From the NCBI RefSeq assembly GCF_900108095.1, contig NZ_FNWL01000006.1, positions 1-64,000 of the forward strand: a DNA stretch of 64,000 nt. The letters are read 5' to 3'. Below the pieces are notes generated by a model that was not told the origin of the DNA, did no database searches, and worked only from the letters and a program-made list of their open reading frames with translations. The DNA is from Natronorubrum sediminis (lineage in GTDB: Archaea; Halobacteriota; Halobacteria; Halobacteriales; Natrialbaceae). The stretch's first letter is position 1, and every line of letters begins with the position of its first letter. Below are positions 34,507 to 43,837 of the stretch, in pieces. The position numbers were made by a program, and so were the translations under genes.

Positions 34507-34525
34507 ATATCAGTAATACTGATAT
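34507..34525. promoter_or_regulatory. 19-bp perfect palindrome ATATCAGTA-A-TACTGATAT
   Basis: Arms of 9 bp flank a single central A. It lies between the stop of the small membrane protein gene (34535) and the start of the broken winged-helix gene (34478), both on the minus strand. It could be an operator of the latter or a terminator of the former; without GC it is a weak terminator. Confidence 0.55.
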
Positions 34526-34534
34526 ATGGCCGGA

Positions 34535-34783
34535 TTACTCTGAATCCTGAACGGTACTAAGGAGGTCAATACCACCAACAATAGCGATGATTACGCCAAT
34601 AGTACGTGTCCACCAGTACCGCTCATACTGGTCTTGGTGGTCACCCGAAAATGTCCGAGCAAATTCACCAGACATCGACTCATATTCCACAATACCTTGG
34701 TGGCCATAAAACACCATAATAACTCCGAGGGCAAGCAATATCAGCCCAACAACACTGTACAACCGAAGCCGGTATTTCTTCAT
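34535..34783 (-). CDS. Small two-helix membrane protein
   Basis: An 82-residue protein with two hydrophobic segments, VVGLILLALGVIMVFYG and TIGVIIAIVGGIDLL, joined by a charged loop (EFARTFSGDHQDQYERYW). The start MKKYRLRL is typical of a membrane protein with an inner basic end. TATATAGG on the minus strand near 34810 is at TATA distance. Function unknown. Confidence 0.65.
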   Translation of the reverse strand: MKKYRLRLYSVVGLILLALGVIMVFYGHQGIVEYESMSGEFARTFSGDHQDQYERYWWTRTIGVIIAIVGGIDLLSTVQDSE

Positions 34784-35306
34784 GGAATACTGTCAAAACT
34801 GTTCCTATATACATATGTTGATTACATTTTCACTCAAGTTTCAGGACTGCTGATATGGGCTACTATAACCTGAACCAAAAGGCCTGATCGAGTACAACTC
34901 AGTAGGATTGATTTTCGAGGCAAGGTACTAGCGGATCTACCTCCGGAATCATGGACTGCGTTCGTAATGGCCGTACTCGACGATTGCTTCAGGTAAATTG
35001 GAACTGCCTGTGGTTTCCAGTCAGGCACCGTCGACGTTGGCTGCAACTTTCGATAAGAACTCTCGTCTGAGAATACGTCGGTGGTGAGCCGACGCGAAAT
35101 TTTCCCTGATTAAGGGTGGGTGTCAATTGGGACGGTTAAGTGGAACTTGAAGCCCCCTGAGCGGCCGATAATGATTTCTCAGGTGCGGTGTCAGTGTCAC
35201 CGGCCGCTGAATGGCCCTTTTAGCCAGCCTAAATAAAACCTATCGGCCGTCATATAGGATATTGTCAGAAATAAAATCAGCGTACTGTTCGCACTGATCT
35301 CGAAAA
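34784..35306. other. Intergenic region with gene remnant
   Basis: No intact gene is visible. A 25-residue open tail on the plus strand (34919-34996, GKVLADLPPESWTAFV...) ends in TAA and looks like the C-terminus of a lost protein. AGCGGCCG (35160-35167) and CGGCCGCT (35201-35208) form an 8-bp inverted repeat. The rest is AT-rich. Confidence 0.35.
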
Positions 35307-35660
35307 ATGAAGGCAATTCAATTGGCAGCCCAGTATCGGAAGTATTGGAATCGGCTCACCGACGGTTATCTACCTCACCTTGCGAGCAACGCGTTGCAAT
35401 CGCCGTCTGACCAACCAATCCCCGAGTTGCCCGCACTCGAGGCCGGCGTTACGATCCTCGAGTCGACGAAATCAGGGCCGCTACAGACACTCGTTTTCGA
35501 CCACGTGCTTCTCGAGCGAGAGAACGCCTAATGGATCGATACGTTCGGCTACGCGCAAACCGAGCCACTGTCCGATATCGCGCCCAGCCGTCGGGCACTA
35601 GACCGAATCAACGTTGCACGGGCGTTCACGGGCTATCAACACCATAAGCTCGACTCATAG
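35307..35660 (+). pseudogene. Nonsense-broken gene fragment
   Basis: ATG at 35307 opens MKAIQLAAQYRKYWNRLTDG and stays open for 74 codons, meets TAA at 35529-35531, and continues in the same frame with WIDTFGYAQTEPLSDIAPSRR and ALDRINVARAFTGYQHHKL to TAG at 35658. Both halves read like one protein. The segment after the stop resembles part of a haloarchaeal protein that I cannot name with confidence. The 3' end is probably also lost. Confidence 0.45.
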
Positions 35661-36036
35661 GTGATGACAGTTACATTGGGAACGCCGTTGACGCAGACGA
35701 TATCGGACTCATCGTCGTTTCGGATCAACTGCGAAATACGGCCTGTCGTCACATCGTGTTCAGCATCGATTCGGTCGCGTGGAAGCACATGATCTGGTTG
35801 TGCGGCAAGTTGGCGAAGAATCGCAACCTTTCGACCATTAACATCGAGCACGCGGCGAGCAGCGTTCGCAGTCTTGATGATTCGTTTGCTGCTTCGGTCT
35901 TGATTGCGGACTCGCTAATCCCATCGCGGTAAGATCGGTGCCGGTCAGCGACCTGTTGGAGTGTAGAGTGTAACCCGGTAATCTGAACATCCAGGCCTGC
36001 AGCAAGGATCTCGAACAGGTATGAATTCGCAATCAC
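35636..36036 (-). pseudogene. Possible decayed winged-helix gene in two frames
   Basis: One minus-strand frame (36036-35749) reads MIANSYLFEILAAGLDVQITG... and a second, overlapping frame (35851-35636) reads MLDVNGRKVAILRQLAAQPDHV, then DVTTGRISQLIRNDDESD. The second resembles a winged-helix domain. The two may be halves of one gene separated by a frameshift around 35850, but either could be chance. No family is assigned. Confidence 0.25.
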
Positions 36037-36912
36037 CGCTCACGTCACGTAACACCCCCATCGGACTCTGTTGCAACACTGACAGCGTGATCGGTTCAAT
36101 TGGTATTGGATCTGGCAGAATACAGGAGTACAAGCCTGCCAAAAGTGATGACGGGATCGGTGTAGAGCCCCCATTCAATGGGTGGTGAGCCCATTGATGG
36201 GTGATTGAAATCGGCGTGTCAAGTGGGGTCGACGGTGGCTAATTTCAACCGATGGCAAGGGTGTCAGATGTCTCAAGTCGGACGAACTCTATCTACGACG
36301 ATAGTCAATCCCCCCTGCCACCTGAGGAATGTCAGCCGATGTGATTAAAGCTACTGGCCGTGAAGAACGTCTTACGCAACCATCAGAGTGTTAGAGACGT
36401 CTTTTTGCCGGTCTCCTGCTCGGCCGGAATTCTTAGTTCTTGTACTCACTGTTGCGTTTCTTATTTCCCAAGATGCGAACAACCGTGGAAGTCGTCCACT
36501 CTCGCTTGGGGGTTCGGCTCATTTCTCGGTGGTCCTATAGTTTGGATTCTGTATTATTTTGTGCGTGATGAAGTCGATACAGACAATTCGAAGTGGGAGC
36601 TAAAGTCAGTACTTCTATTTTCAAATCCCTATGGGACTCTACTCGGGTCACGTTCAGTTTACGATCCCATAGGATAAATTCGCTAATTACAGCTGATACC
36701 GAGCGCGAATTGGTTGAAGACGGGATACTCTGGAAAGTGCAATGAGTTGTAAGTGCTCGTATGAAGATAACATAGAGTGAGTACCGAGGAGGTGCTCACC
36801 TAGTTTGCGTCAATTTAGCTACAGGCTCGGGAGAGGACGCTGGCCACCGTAAACGAGAATCTCTGTTGTGGGGCCAGAACGACTATCCACTGATAGATGT
36901 ATGCACCTAGCT
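36037..36912. other. Intergenic region with frameshifted membrane-protein remnant
   Basis: No intact gene is seen. Around 36427-36590 on the plus strand, EFLVLVLTVAFLISQDANN in one frame continues as WGFGSFLGGPIVWILYYFV and RDEVDTD in another. Joined, they look like a small haloarchaeal membrane protein, so a frameshift near 36505 is likely. CCATTCAATGG and CCCATTGATGGG near 36170-36200 are two small adjacent palindromes. Confidence 0.4.
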
Positions 36913-38781
36913 ATGAAATCCCCGATCCGCGTGCTCTACATCGATGGCGATCCCCAGTTCGCGGATCTCACCGCCACCCGTCTCGAACGTGCAGACGAGC
37001 GCATCGAGGTCATCACCGAATCCAACACAGCTGACGCCATTGAGTTACTCGCCGCGGAGGGCCCCAAGATCGACTGCCTCATCACCGAGTACGAGCTGCC
37101 GGGGATGGACAGCTCGGCCCTCCTAAAACTGGTCCGCCGAGAGCGGGACGAACTGCCAATTATTCTATTCACTGATCTGGACGACGAGGAACTCACCATC
37201 GATGCTGTCACTACCGGCATCACCGAGTACTTGTCAAAGACAGGTTCCGACCACCACGATGTGTTGGCCGACCGGATCATTGATGCAGTCGAATGGTACC
37301 GAAAGACCCCCGTGGGCGACCGGAGCGATCCACAGGTGCAGGAGTTAGCCGACAGATCAAACGATGTACTCTGGATGTATTCCGCCGACTGGAACGACCT
37401 GCTGTTCGTCAACGCCGCCGTCGAACCGATCTTCGGCACGACGCCTGAGCAGCTCCATACGGCTCCCACGCGATTCCTCGACGCCGTCCATCCAGAGGAT
37501 CGAAAGCGAGTCAAAACCGTCATGGATACCCTTTCGGCAGGCGAGCCGGCGGAGTTCGAGTACAGGATCAACGAAGCCGAAGATTATCCACGCTGGGTCT
37601 GGGTGCAAGCTGAGCCGATCTTCGACCAGAACGGGGCTGTCGATCGAATCGTCGGCATCACGCGCAACATCACCGCTCACAAAGAGCGAGAACGGACCCT
37701 CCATGCCCTCAACGAGGTGGCCGTCGATCTCAACGGGTGCGACTCGGCCGAAGCCATCTACGATCGCACTATCGCCGCCAGCGAAAGCCTCCTGCAGTTC
37801 GATCTGAGCGTAATCGATATCGAGGAGGACGGCTACTTGACCAAGGCGGCGATCTCCGAGGACATTGTTCCGATGAACACGACGACGATGTCCATCGAGG
37901 AAGGGATCGCGGGCAAAACCTACCGGACAGGGACATCGCTACTGATCGATGACATCGACGTGTATCCCGACGCGAACCCCCAGGGACCGTTTCGGTCGGC
38001 GATCAGCATCCCAATCGGAAACCACGGTGTCTTCCAAGCGGTCGCCGAGGAGCCGGCCGCCTTTGACGCGGTCGATCTCGAACTCGCGGAGTTGTTGACC
38101 AGCCACGCAGCCAGCGCACTCGAACGGCTCGAGCGAGAACGCCGGCTACGCCACCAGAACGAACGCCTAGAGGAGTTCACCCGTATCGTGTCGCACGATT
38201 TGCGCAATCCGATGAACGTGCTCGGCGGTTCGCTCGCCTACGCCCGTGAGAACTGTGAGTGCGAGTGCGAATCGACCCACTTGGCGACGGCTGCAGAGGA
38301 ACTGGCGCGGATGGAGACGATCGTCGAGGACACGCTCGTGCTCGCTCGAGAAGGGCAGCTTGTCGACGAGATGAAAGCGGTGCACCTGCAACTGATTGCT
38401 AGAACCTGCTGGGGAAATTTGGAGACTGCCTCCGCCACGCTCGTCGTCGCCGATGATGCGACGATCCGGGCCGATCGAGATCGGTTACACCATGTCTTCG
38501 AGAATCTGTATCGAAACGCCGTCGAATACGGGGGGCCCGAGGTGACGGTTCGCGTGGGCGGACTCGACGGCGGTTTCTACGTCGCAGACGACGGGCCCGG
38601 CATTCCCGCCAACGACCGCGAGCGGGTGTTCGATCCGGAGTACACGGAGACCAACAGCTCTGGCTTCGGACTAGCGATCGTTCACCAGGTGGCCGACGCC
38701 CACGGGTGGACAGTTGAGGCAACCGAGAGCACGGCAGGCGGCGCGCGGTTCGAGTTTTCCGGCGTTGAGACTATTGACTGA
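36913..38781 (+). CDS. Sensor histidine kinase with receiver-like, PAS and GAF domains
   Basis: A 622-residue cytoplasmic kinase without membrane segments. Order: receiver-like domain (1-125), PAS (about 145-265), GAF (about 275-425), HisKA with FTRIVSHDLRNPMNVLGG, and HATPase with FENLYRNAVEYGG, VADDGPGIP and SGFGLAIVHQ. In the receiver the phospho-accepting position reads CLITEYELPG, with Glu where Asp is usual. Acidic residues near its N-terminus (YIDGDPQ) are kept. The start may also be ATG 36901. It may sense light, redox or small ligands through PAS/GAF. No partner regulator is adjacent. Confidence 0.9.
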   Translation: MKSPIRVLYIDGDPQFADLTATRLERADERIEVITESNTADAIELLAAEGPKIDCLITEYELPGMDSSALLKLVRRERDELPIILFTDLDDEELTIDAVTTGITEYLSKTGSDHHDVLADRIIDAVEWYRKTPVGDRSDPQVQELADRSNDVLWMYSADWNDLLFVNAAVEPIFGTTPEQLHTAPTRFLDAVHPEDRKRVKTVMDTLSAGEPAEFEYRINEAEDYPRWVWVQAEPIFDQNGAVDRIVGITRNITAHKERERTLHALNEVAVDLNGCDSAEAIYDRTIAASESLLQFDLSVIDIEEDGYLTKAAISEDIVPMNTTTMSIEEGIAGKTYRTGTSLLIDDIDVYPDANPQGPFRSAISIPIGNHGVFQAVAEEPAAFDAVDLELAELLTSHAASALERLERERRLRHQNERLEEFTRIVSHDLRNPMNVLGGSLAYARENCECECESTHLATAAEELARMETIVEDTLVLAREGQLVDEMKAVHLQLIARTCWGNLETASATLVVADDATIRADRDRLHHVFENLYRNAVEYGGPEVTVRVGGLDGGFYVADDGPGIPANDRERVFDPEYTETNSSGFGLAIVHQVADAHGWTVEATESTAGGARFEFSGVETID

Positions 38782-38954
38782 CCGGGACTCGAACGGCGCC
38801 CTAATTTGAACATGACTCAGTGCCAAATCCACGCGTTATTCGACACGTATCATCTCGTTGGTGTCTTTCATTTGGTTCACCCCTGGGAGACGTTTGATTT
38901 CCCCGCACTCTTTCTGAGGGTCGAACAACCCACTAAGCTGTTAGCTCTCTGGCG

Positions 38955-40370
38955 TTAATAGGCGGTTCCATTCTCGAGAACGGCAACGATATCGGAGAGA
39001 TCAAAAAGGCGGAGGTTTTCGCGCTCGTCTGCAGCTTCCTCGACGGAGCGTTTGAACCCAGAACGACTGAATAAGGCAAATTCATACGTCGGCTTACCAC
39101 CTGTGGTGGGCGTCCAGTCGATGTGCTCCACGTCGTCTTCGAGATCCGCGAGCACGTCATAGCCGAGGGGGGTGTTGGTAAATTTCGCTTCACCAGCAAT
39201 CAGCGTTGACTCGTCAGTTGGTGCGACGACATCTATCTCCCGGCCCTTGTACCACCACTGGCTCGGCACCTGCGTGAGTTGGTAGTCTGCATAGAGTTCC
39301 GTCATCGCCTGGTGACAGAGCGATTCGAACGTTTCGCTAACGAAGTTGGGCAGTTCCGGTTCGATCAGGTCCTCGTAGGCGTTCTCGCCGTAGAGTTCGT
39401 ACTGCCCCCCGCGGCCGTAGAGATACCGGAAGTAAAACCGGAATACGGGGTCCCGAATTTGGTACCGAGTCCGCTTGCTGCGTGCCGGATCGGCGAGCGC
39501 CGGATGGTGTTTCTCGATGATTTGGAGTGTTTCCAACCGGTCGAAGTAGTACGACGTGTTGGTGCTCTCGATGCCGGCTCCCTGGGCAATCTCGTTACGA
39601 CTTCGGTTCCCGCTGGCCATCGATTCTAGCACGGAGAAGTACGTGTTCACCTCGTTGAGCTCCATCTGGAGGACGGTTTCGGGCTCGTCGTGGAGTGGGC
39701 CATCCGGGTCGCACAGCAGCCGCGTGATGTTCTCTCCGAGGCTCTGAGATGGATCGAGTGGGCTGAGATATCGGGGTGTGCCGCCGAAGACGCCATAGAC
39801 GAACACCCGTTCTTCGGGGTCGTACGTCGGCACGAACTCTTGGATGGAGCGAAACGGCAGCTGAGTGAGTTCGAGGCGGCCATTCGGTGTCTGGGACACC
39901 CGGCCGTAGAGTGGTGCACCACCATCGAGGACGTGGGTGTGAATCATGCCGATTGCAGAGCCTGTGAGTACGAGCGTTGCCTGGCTCTCGTCGACGGCCG
40001 TATCCCACAGGTGTTGAATGACTGAGGGAAGCCCCTCGTTCGATTCGATGAGGTACGGGAATTCGTCGATGACGACGATGGCGTCTCTGTCGGTGAGGTA
40101 CGTCAAAAGTGGTTCCCATTCCTCTTTGACGGCCGTGATGTCTGGATAGCTCGTCGCTGCTGCCTCGACGAATCGCCTGAGCTGTGTCGTCGCTGTTCCT
40201 TGGACTGCCTGATAGTACACGGCATCGTCGCGGTCGGCAATCGATTGGCGGACGAGTTCGCTTTTGCCGATCTGCCGGCGCCCATAGACGATTGCAAGTT
40301 CTGCAGCGTCACTCTCATAGAGGGTTTGCAACCGATCGAGTTCATCGATACGATTGACGAACTGGTCCAT
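38955..40370 (-). CDS. Archaeal AAA ATPase with C-terminal DUF234 nuclease-like domain
   Basis: A 471-residue protein of the archaeal ATPase family (PF01637 plus DUF234). Walker A is YGRRQIGKSELV (near residue 32) and Walker B is AIVVIDEFPYLI. A winged-helix section (RNEIAQGAGIESTNTSYYFD) follows. The C-terminal part has EIDVVAPTDESTLIAGEAKF, a D-x(n)-E-x-K pattern as in PD-(D/E)XK nucleases. Such proteins are abundant in archaeal mobile regions and their role is not settled. It stands alone next to a decayed plasmid replication gene. Confidence 0.9.
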   Translation of the reverse strand: MDQFVNRIDELDRLQTLYESDAAELAIVYGRRQIGKSELVRQSIADRDDAVYYQAVQGTATTQLRRFVEAAATSYPDITAVKEEWEPLLTYLTDRDAIVVIDEFPYLIESNEGLPSVIQHLWDTAVDESQATLVLTGSAIGMIHTHVLDGGAPLYGRVSQTPNGRLELTQLPFRSIQEFVPTYDPEERVFVYGVFGGTPRYLSPLDPSQSLGENITRLLCDPDGPLHDEPETVLQMELNEVNTYFSVLESMASGNRSRNEIAQGAGIESTNTSYYFDRLETLQIIEKHHPALADPARSKRTRYQIRDPVFRFYFRYLYGRGGQYELYGENAYEDLIEPELPNFVSETFESLCHQAMTELYADYQLTQVPSQWWYKGREIDVVAPTDESTLIAGEAKFTNTPLGYDVLADLEDDVEHIDWTPTTGGKPTYEFALFSRSGFKRSVEEAADERENLRLFDLSDIVAVLENGTAY

Positions 40371-40592
40371 ACTCCCAGTCGTCGTGGGAGATACATATGT
40401 GCTCCGAAGTTAGGAACCAGACTATTATAGCTCAAACTATAATATCTCAGGTCCTAAAAAGTGACCTATCACCGTCATCACGAAGGGGCCTCACTCTTTC
40501 AAACGAACCCGGCCAATAACCTGAGAAGCCCGGAACGTGGTGTTGGACAGTGGCCGGTGATCGTACCCACCAACAAAAAGGTCTGCGACTGG

Positions 40593-41459
40593 CTAGTCCC
40601 ACCACGTATCCCGTTCCGGGAAGACGACCTCCGACCACCGAGTGAGCACGATCGAACATCGTCCGTTGTACTCATTTTCGCTACGGCCCTGAACCGCACC
40701 CGTTCACCCTCGTCGACCAGTGGCTGCTTGCTCTTCTTCCAGACAGTGAACTTCGTTCGTCCCGTCTCACCCTCGAGCAGCCCAACCTGTTGTTGACTCG
40801 AGCAGGCGAGTTCCCACAGCTCGAGCACACGCCCTTCGACACTGACCTCGCTACGATTGGTCTCCTTGAGTCGGTCAATCGGAACGATGTCCCTGCCTCG
40901 TGGAGCATCTCTTCTTTCGTATCCATCACGGCTTCGAGCAGGTCCGCATCCTCGAGCGTACCCGACTGATTGTGTTTCGTCTCAGTAGTGGAATCGGGAC
41001 CAATCACCGTCTTGTTCTCCTCTTGAGCCACCGATCCAGCGATGTACTCGTTATCCACGGTCTCGAGTGCACCAACCCGTTCACCGACTCGAGACGGTGT
41101 CGACTCAACGTGCTCGCCAGTCACGGTGAAAAACCGTGCCCTCTTGTACATCTCGACCGACCCACGCCGACTTCGATCACCAGGAATCGACCCACGAACG
41201 ATGACGTGATAGCCAGTCCCCGATGGCGACACCTCAGTAAACGAATCCAATTGTTCGATAATCTCCCGGCCCTCCTCGCTCGGTGATCCCGTTTCCGGAT
41301 CGCGACAGTCATCGAAGTCATCGTCATCTCTGGATCACGCCGTACTGTGAGTGGCACGTCGACGAAATTACTCCTCGGGCCGCCTGTACAGACGCGGCAG
41401 TCGTCGGTTCCGAGTGCACTCGGATGCAGACACGTCTTTCCCATTGTCATCCAGACCAC
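40593..41459 (-). pseudogene. Decayed plasmid/virus primase-like gene with OB-fold remains
   Basis: Read on the minus strand, the fragments come in several frames. DDCRDPETGSPSEEGREII continues into DSFTEVSPSGTGYHVIVRG and MYKRARFFTVTGEHVEST, the pattern of the N-terminal primase/polymerase-like part of haloarchaeal plasmid and virus replication proteins. After DTKEEMLHEAG comes VLELWELACSSQQQVGLL and TGRTKFTVWKKS, then VRFRAVAKM. WSEVVFPERDTWWD ends at a TAG (40593-40595). The latter is an RPA-like OB fold. Frameshifts separate the pieces and the helicase part is missing. Confidence 0.65.
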
Positions 41460-41502
41460 GCAACTCGGGAGATCAACGTATCGATCTATGTGAGATGCGA
41501 TA

Positions 41503-41546
41503 GTAGTCTGCTATGTCTATTTATAAACGAACTGTAGTCGACTATG
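41503..41546. promoter_or_regulatory. Two 13-bp direct repeats flanking a TATA-like element
   Basis: GTAGTCTGCTATG (41503-41515) and GTAGTCGACTATG (41534-41546) flank TATTTATAAA (41518-41527). A partial third copy begins at 41580. They lie just upstream of the decayed primase-like gene and may be its old operator or iterons. Confidence 0.4.
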
Positions 41547-42005
41547 GGAATAACACACCACAGGCCTCCTAAACCCACTGTAGTCTCATCTTCTGGCAAC
41601 TAGAATTGGTATCGCATTATGCGGTTTATTCTTGTCGTGTATTCTGGCGCTTGCTATAGCGTGGGTTCAGCAGACTCTACCAGTCAGCCAAGCCCACAAA
41701 CTAATAAGGAAGTCAACTAAAACGTTGAGCAACCCGAATATGATCTTCTTAGAATTACCAACCGGCGGCGCGAGTGGGCTTCTAACAGGAATCCGTGACA
41801 CTCGAGATCCGAATAGACAACACTCTGAGAAACAATCCGATGAGTCAGTCAGAACCTGATCAGGATACCGAAACCGAAGCAAAGCGGACACCATCATTCG
41901 ACAGTATCAGATGGACATCGTGCTCACTCAAGGACATCCGCTCATTGGCGGATGAACCGTGGAGATCATTGGTCTTTAGCTAAGCCTCAGCATTCGGTTG
42001 GACAT
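41547..42005. other. Region without a convincing gene
   Basis: A plus-strand frame (about 41590-41860) encodes one hydrophobic segment (IGIALCGLFLSCILALAIAW) and a polar tail but has no good start codon. A second short frame (41795-41983) has no family features. Both may be remnants. Confidence 0.3.
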
Positions 42006-42256
42006 TGGTAGCGAGTTACGACGTCAATGACGCCGTGTTTCTCATTGATGGCGATAAGTCGCTGAACTACGCCTGTCAATGACATGGCCTCGATCTCAGA
42101 TACGAACGACATGGAAATCGGAACAGTGTCGAACGTGTTTTTCGTGAGATAAAACACCGAATCTCATCCTTCTCAAACTGCTTTAACAACGCTTATGCAG
42201 AAACTGCTGATCAGTGGCTCAGATCGTTCGCCTTCGCATGGAATCAGCTTATCTGA
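42006..42256 (+). pseudogene. IS6-family transposase, C-terminal remnant
   Basis: The plus-strand frame reads NDAVFLIDGDKSLNYACQ, one in-frame TGA, then HGLDLRYERHGNRNSVERVF and CFNNAYAETADQWLRSFAF, ending AWNQLI and TGA. This is the C-terminal third of haloarchaeal IS6 transposases, including the last catalytic Glu region (NSVERVFREIK). The N-terminal part and the DNA-binding domain are gone. It marks past transposition next to the deoxyhypusine synthase gene. Confidence 0.8.
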
Positions 42257-42394
42257 ACACGATAGCTGAGGTGGACGAAAACGTTTTACAGTAACCCTCA
42301 TATCGAGAGTTGAAGCTACACTAAGTGCATCCTCACGGTGATTTTGTGTCGAATTACGGATCCACGAGGGGGGATGCGGGCTTGAGCCATTCGT

Positions 42395-43393
42395 TCAGGG
42401 GTCGACGTTCCGCTGAATGTCACCATTGAATGCTGTCGCCACAAGCAGCGGGAAGACGAGCGTTGCTTCGGCTTCGACTTGCGTATAGTTCGTCCGTTCC
42501 TCCTTGATTTTTCCCCAGGAGACCGCTTCGTTCGGCGGCGCTCCCGATAGCGATCCGTCACCCTCCATCCCCGTCGAGATGTAGACGACGTAGTCCGCAC
42601 CGCCGCGGAACAGATTCGTCATGATTGCGTGATGTTTTGGCACGCCGCCACCGACGGCGATCAACCCCGTCGTATCCGCGAGCAACCCGTCTTCGATGAG
42701 CGAGTCGTAGTCGTCCAGGATCTCGATTCCGACCTCCGAGTCGTATCCTTGCCGGTAATAATAGAGGAAGTTACCGACTTCAGAGTCCGTCAGCGCCGGG
42801 CAGTAAACGGAGACATCGTTGTCTGCGGCCTGTTTCAAGACGGAATCCTCGTCGTCGAGTGTCCCCCCTAGTTCTCGTGCGAATGCTGTCGGCGTACGTA
42901 CTTTTTCGTCCGCAAAAAAGTCATCGAAGAAGTCGTAGAGGTACTCCTCGAGCCACACGTACCGATCGGACGGAACGAAAATATTCCCGAGACGGTTAAC
43001 CCCTCGATCGCGGAGTGTTGCCTCGTCAGCGTCCCACTCGCCCATCTTGAACGGCTTTGCCGTCTTGATGACGTCCTCCGTCAACGACCCAGACGTAGTG
43101 ATGAGCACATCGACGTACCCCTCGCGAACCAGATGCGCGACTACTTCACGCAATCCCGAGGAGATGATGTTCGAAGTGAACGTGAGGTAGATCGTTGCCT
43201 CCTCTTCTTGCATTTGCTCGGCAATATCGACGGCCTCGGCGAGTTGCGTCGCCTGAAATCCCGTCGTCTCGTAGGACGCGATGAGATCGTGAAAGTCGAA
43301 CTCCCCACGAAAATCGTATCCACGGACGTCCGCCGTGGTTAGTTCGTCGTCACTACTTGGAACAACATGGTCGCGAGAGTCGTCTTCCTCCAT
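42395..43393 (-). CDS. Deoxyhypusine synthase family protein
   Basis: A 332-residue member of the DHS family. TFTSNIISSGLREVVAHL, ITTSGSLTEDVIKTAKPF, GLIAVGGGVPKHHAIMTN and SGAPPNEAVSWGKIKEE are the family blocks; the Lys of WGK is the catalytic lysine that carries the butyl group in true DHS. The enzyme modifies aIF5A using spermidine, or in some haloarchaea agmatine. Its place in a mobile-rich region beside an IS6 remnant suggests an additional copy (inferred). The start is the ATG at 43393; the first 25 residues are acidic. Confidence 0.9.
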   Translation of the reverse strand: MEEDDSRDHVVPSSDDELTTADVRGYDFRGEFDFHDLIASYETTGFQATQLAEAVDIAEQMQEEEATIYLTFTSNIISSGLREVVAHLVREGYVDVLITTSGSLTEDVIKTAKPFKMGEWDADEATLRDRGVNRLGNIFVPSDRYVWLEEYLYDFFDDFFADEKVRTPTAFARELGGTLDDEDSVLKQAADNDVSVYCPALTDSEVGNFLYYYRQGYDSEVGIEILDDYDSLIEDGLLADTTGLIAVGGGVPKHHAIMTNLFRGGADYVVYISTGMEGDGSLSGAPPNEAVSWGKIKEERTNYTQVEAEATLVFPLLVATAFNGDIQRNVDP

Positions 43394-43462
43394 ACGCTTC
43401 CGTAGCGCGACGACTGATTTGAATGTCTCGAGACAGATCGCTCGCCCCCGAGACGACTCCGT

Positions 43463-43597
43463 CTATCCAATGGTTGCTCTCGTGAACAATAGGAGAATAA
43501 TTCCAGCTGCTACCACCAGTGTTAGCTATGCAAAGAAGGTTGTCGCGGCTTGTCGGCCTGTAAGCTGGTCACCGCTAAGGACTTCGTCAAGCGCCAT
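43463..43597 (-). pseudogene. Small membrane protein with an in-frame TAG
   Basis: From ATG at 43597 the frame reads MALDEVLSGDQLTGRQAATT and FFA, then TAG, then LTLVVAAGIILLLFTRATIG and a second TAG. A soluble head followed by a single membrane helix is a common small-protein layout, so the first TAG probably broke a real gene. Confidence 0.3.
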
Positions 43598-43657
43598 GTA
43601 TAGTAGTACCCAACAGATTGAGATAAATCGTTTGGTCTGGTTTGTTCTCCACCGGAG

Positions 43658-43837
43658 TCACGATTCGTTCGACTTAATTTTCTGAAATTTCTCGAGGAGT
43701 TCGCCGGTCGAACTGCCCCCATCGAACGTTATTTTCCCCCGATATTCGTTCGGCTGATCGTCCGAGTCCGACTCAATCTCGGAGATCGTTCGTTCGCGAC
43801 GCTCGTACTCACGCTGGTCATAGTCACCTATTCCCAT
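43658..43837 (-). CDS. Small acidic protein, DUF5786-like
   Basis: A 59-residue protein: MGIGDYDQREYERRERTI..., then GKITFDGGSSTGELLEKFQK near the C-terminus. The opening MG-x-G-x-YD and the closing S-T-x-EL-x-x-K-F pattern match small haloarchaeal proteins that I know as DUF5786. Function unknown. It is below usual length cut-offs and easily missed. AATATTTGA on the minus strand upstream could be part of the promoter but is closer than usual. Confidence 0.65.
   Translation of the reverse strand: MGIGDYDQREYERRERTISEIESDSDDQPNEYRGKITFDGGSSTGELLEKFQKIKSNES

Noticed and set aside
43463-43597. Pyrrolysine read-through at the in-frame TAG
   Set aside because: Nothing in the window suggests a pyrrolysine system, and haloarchaea are not known to me to use one; a nonsense mutation is simpler.
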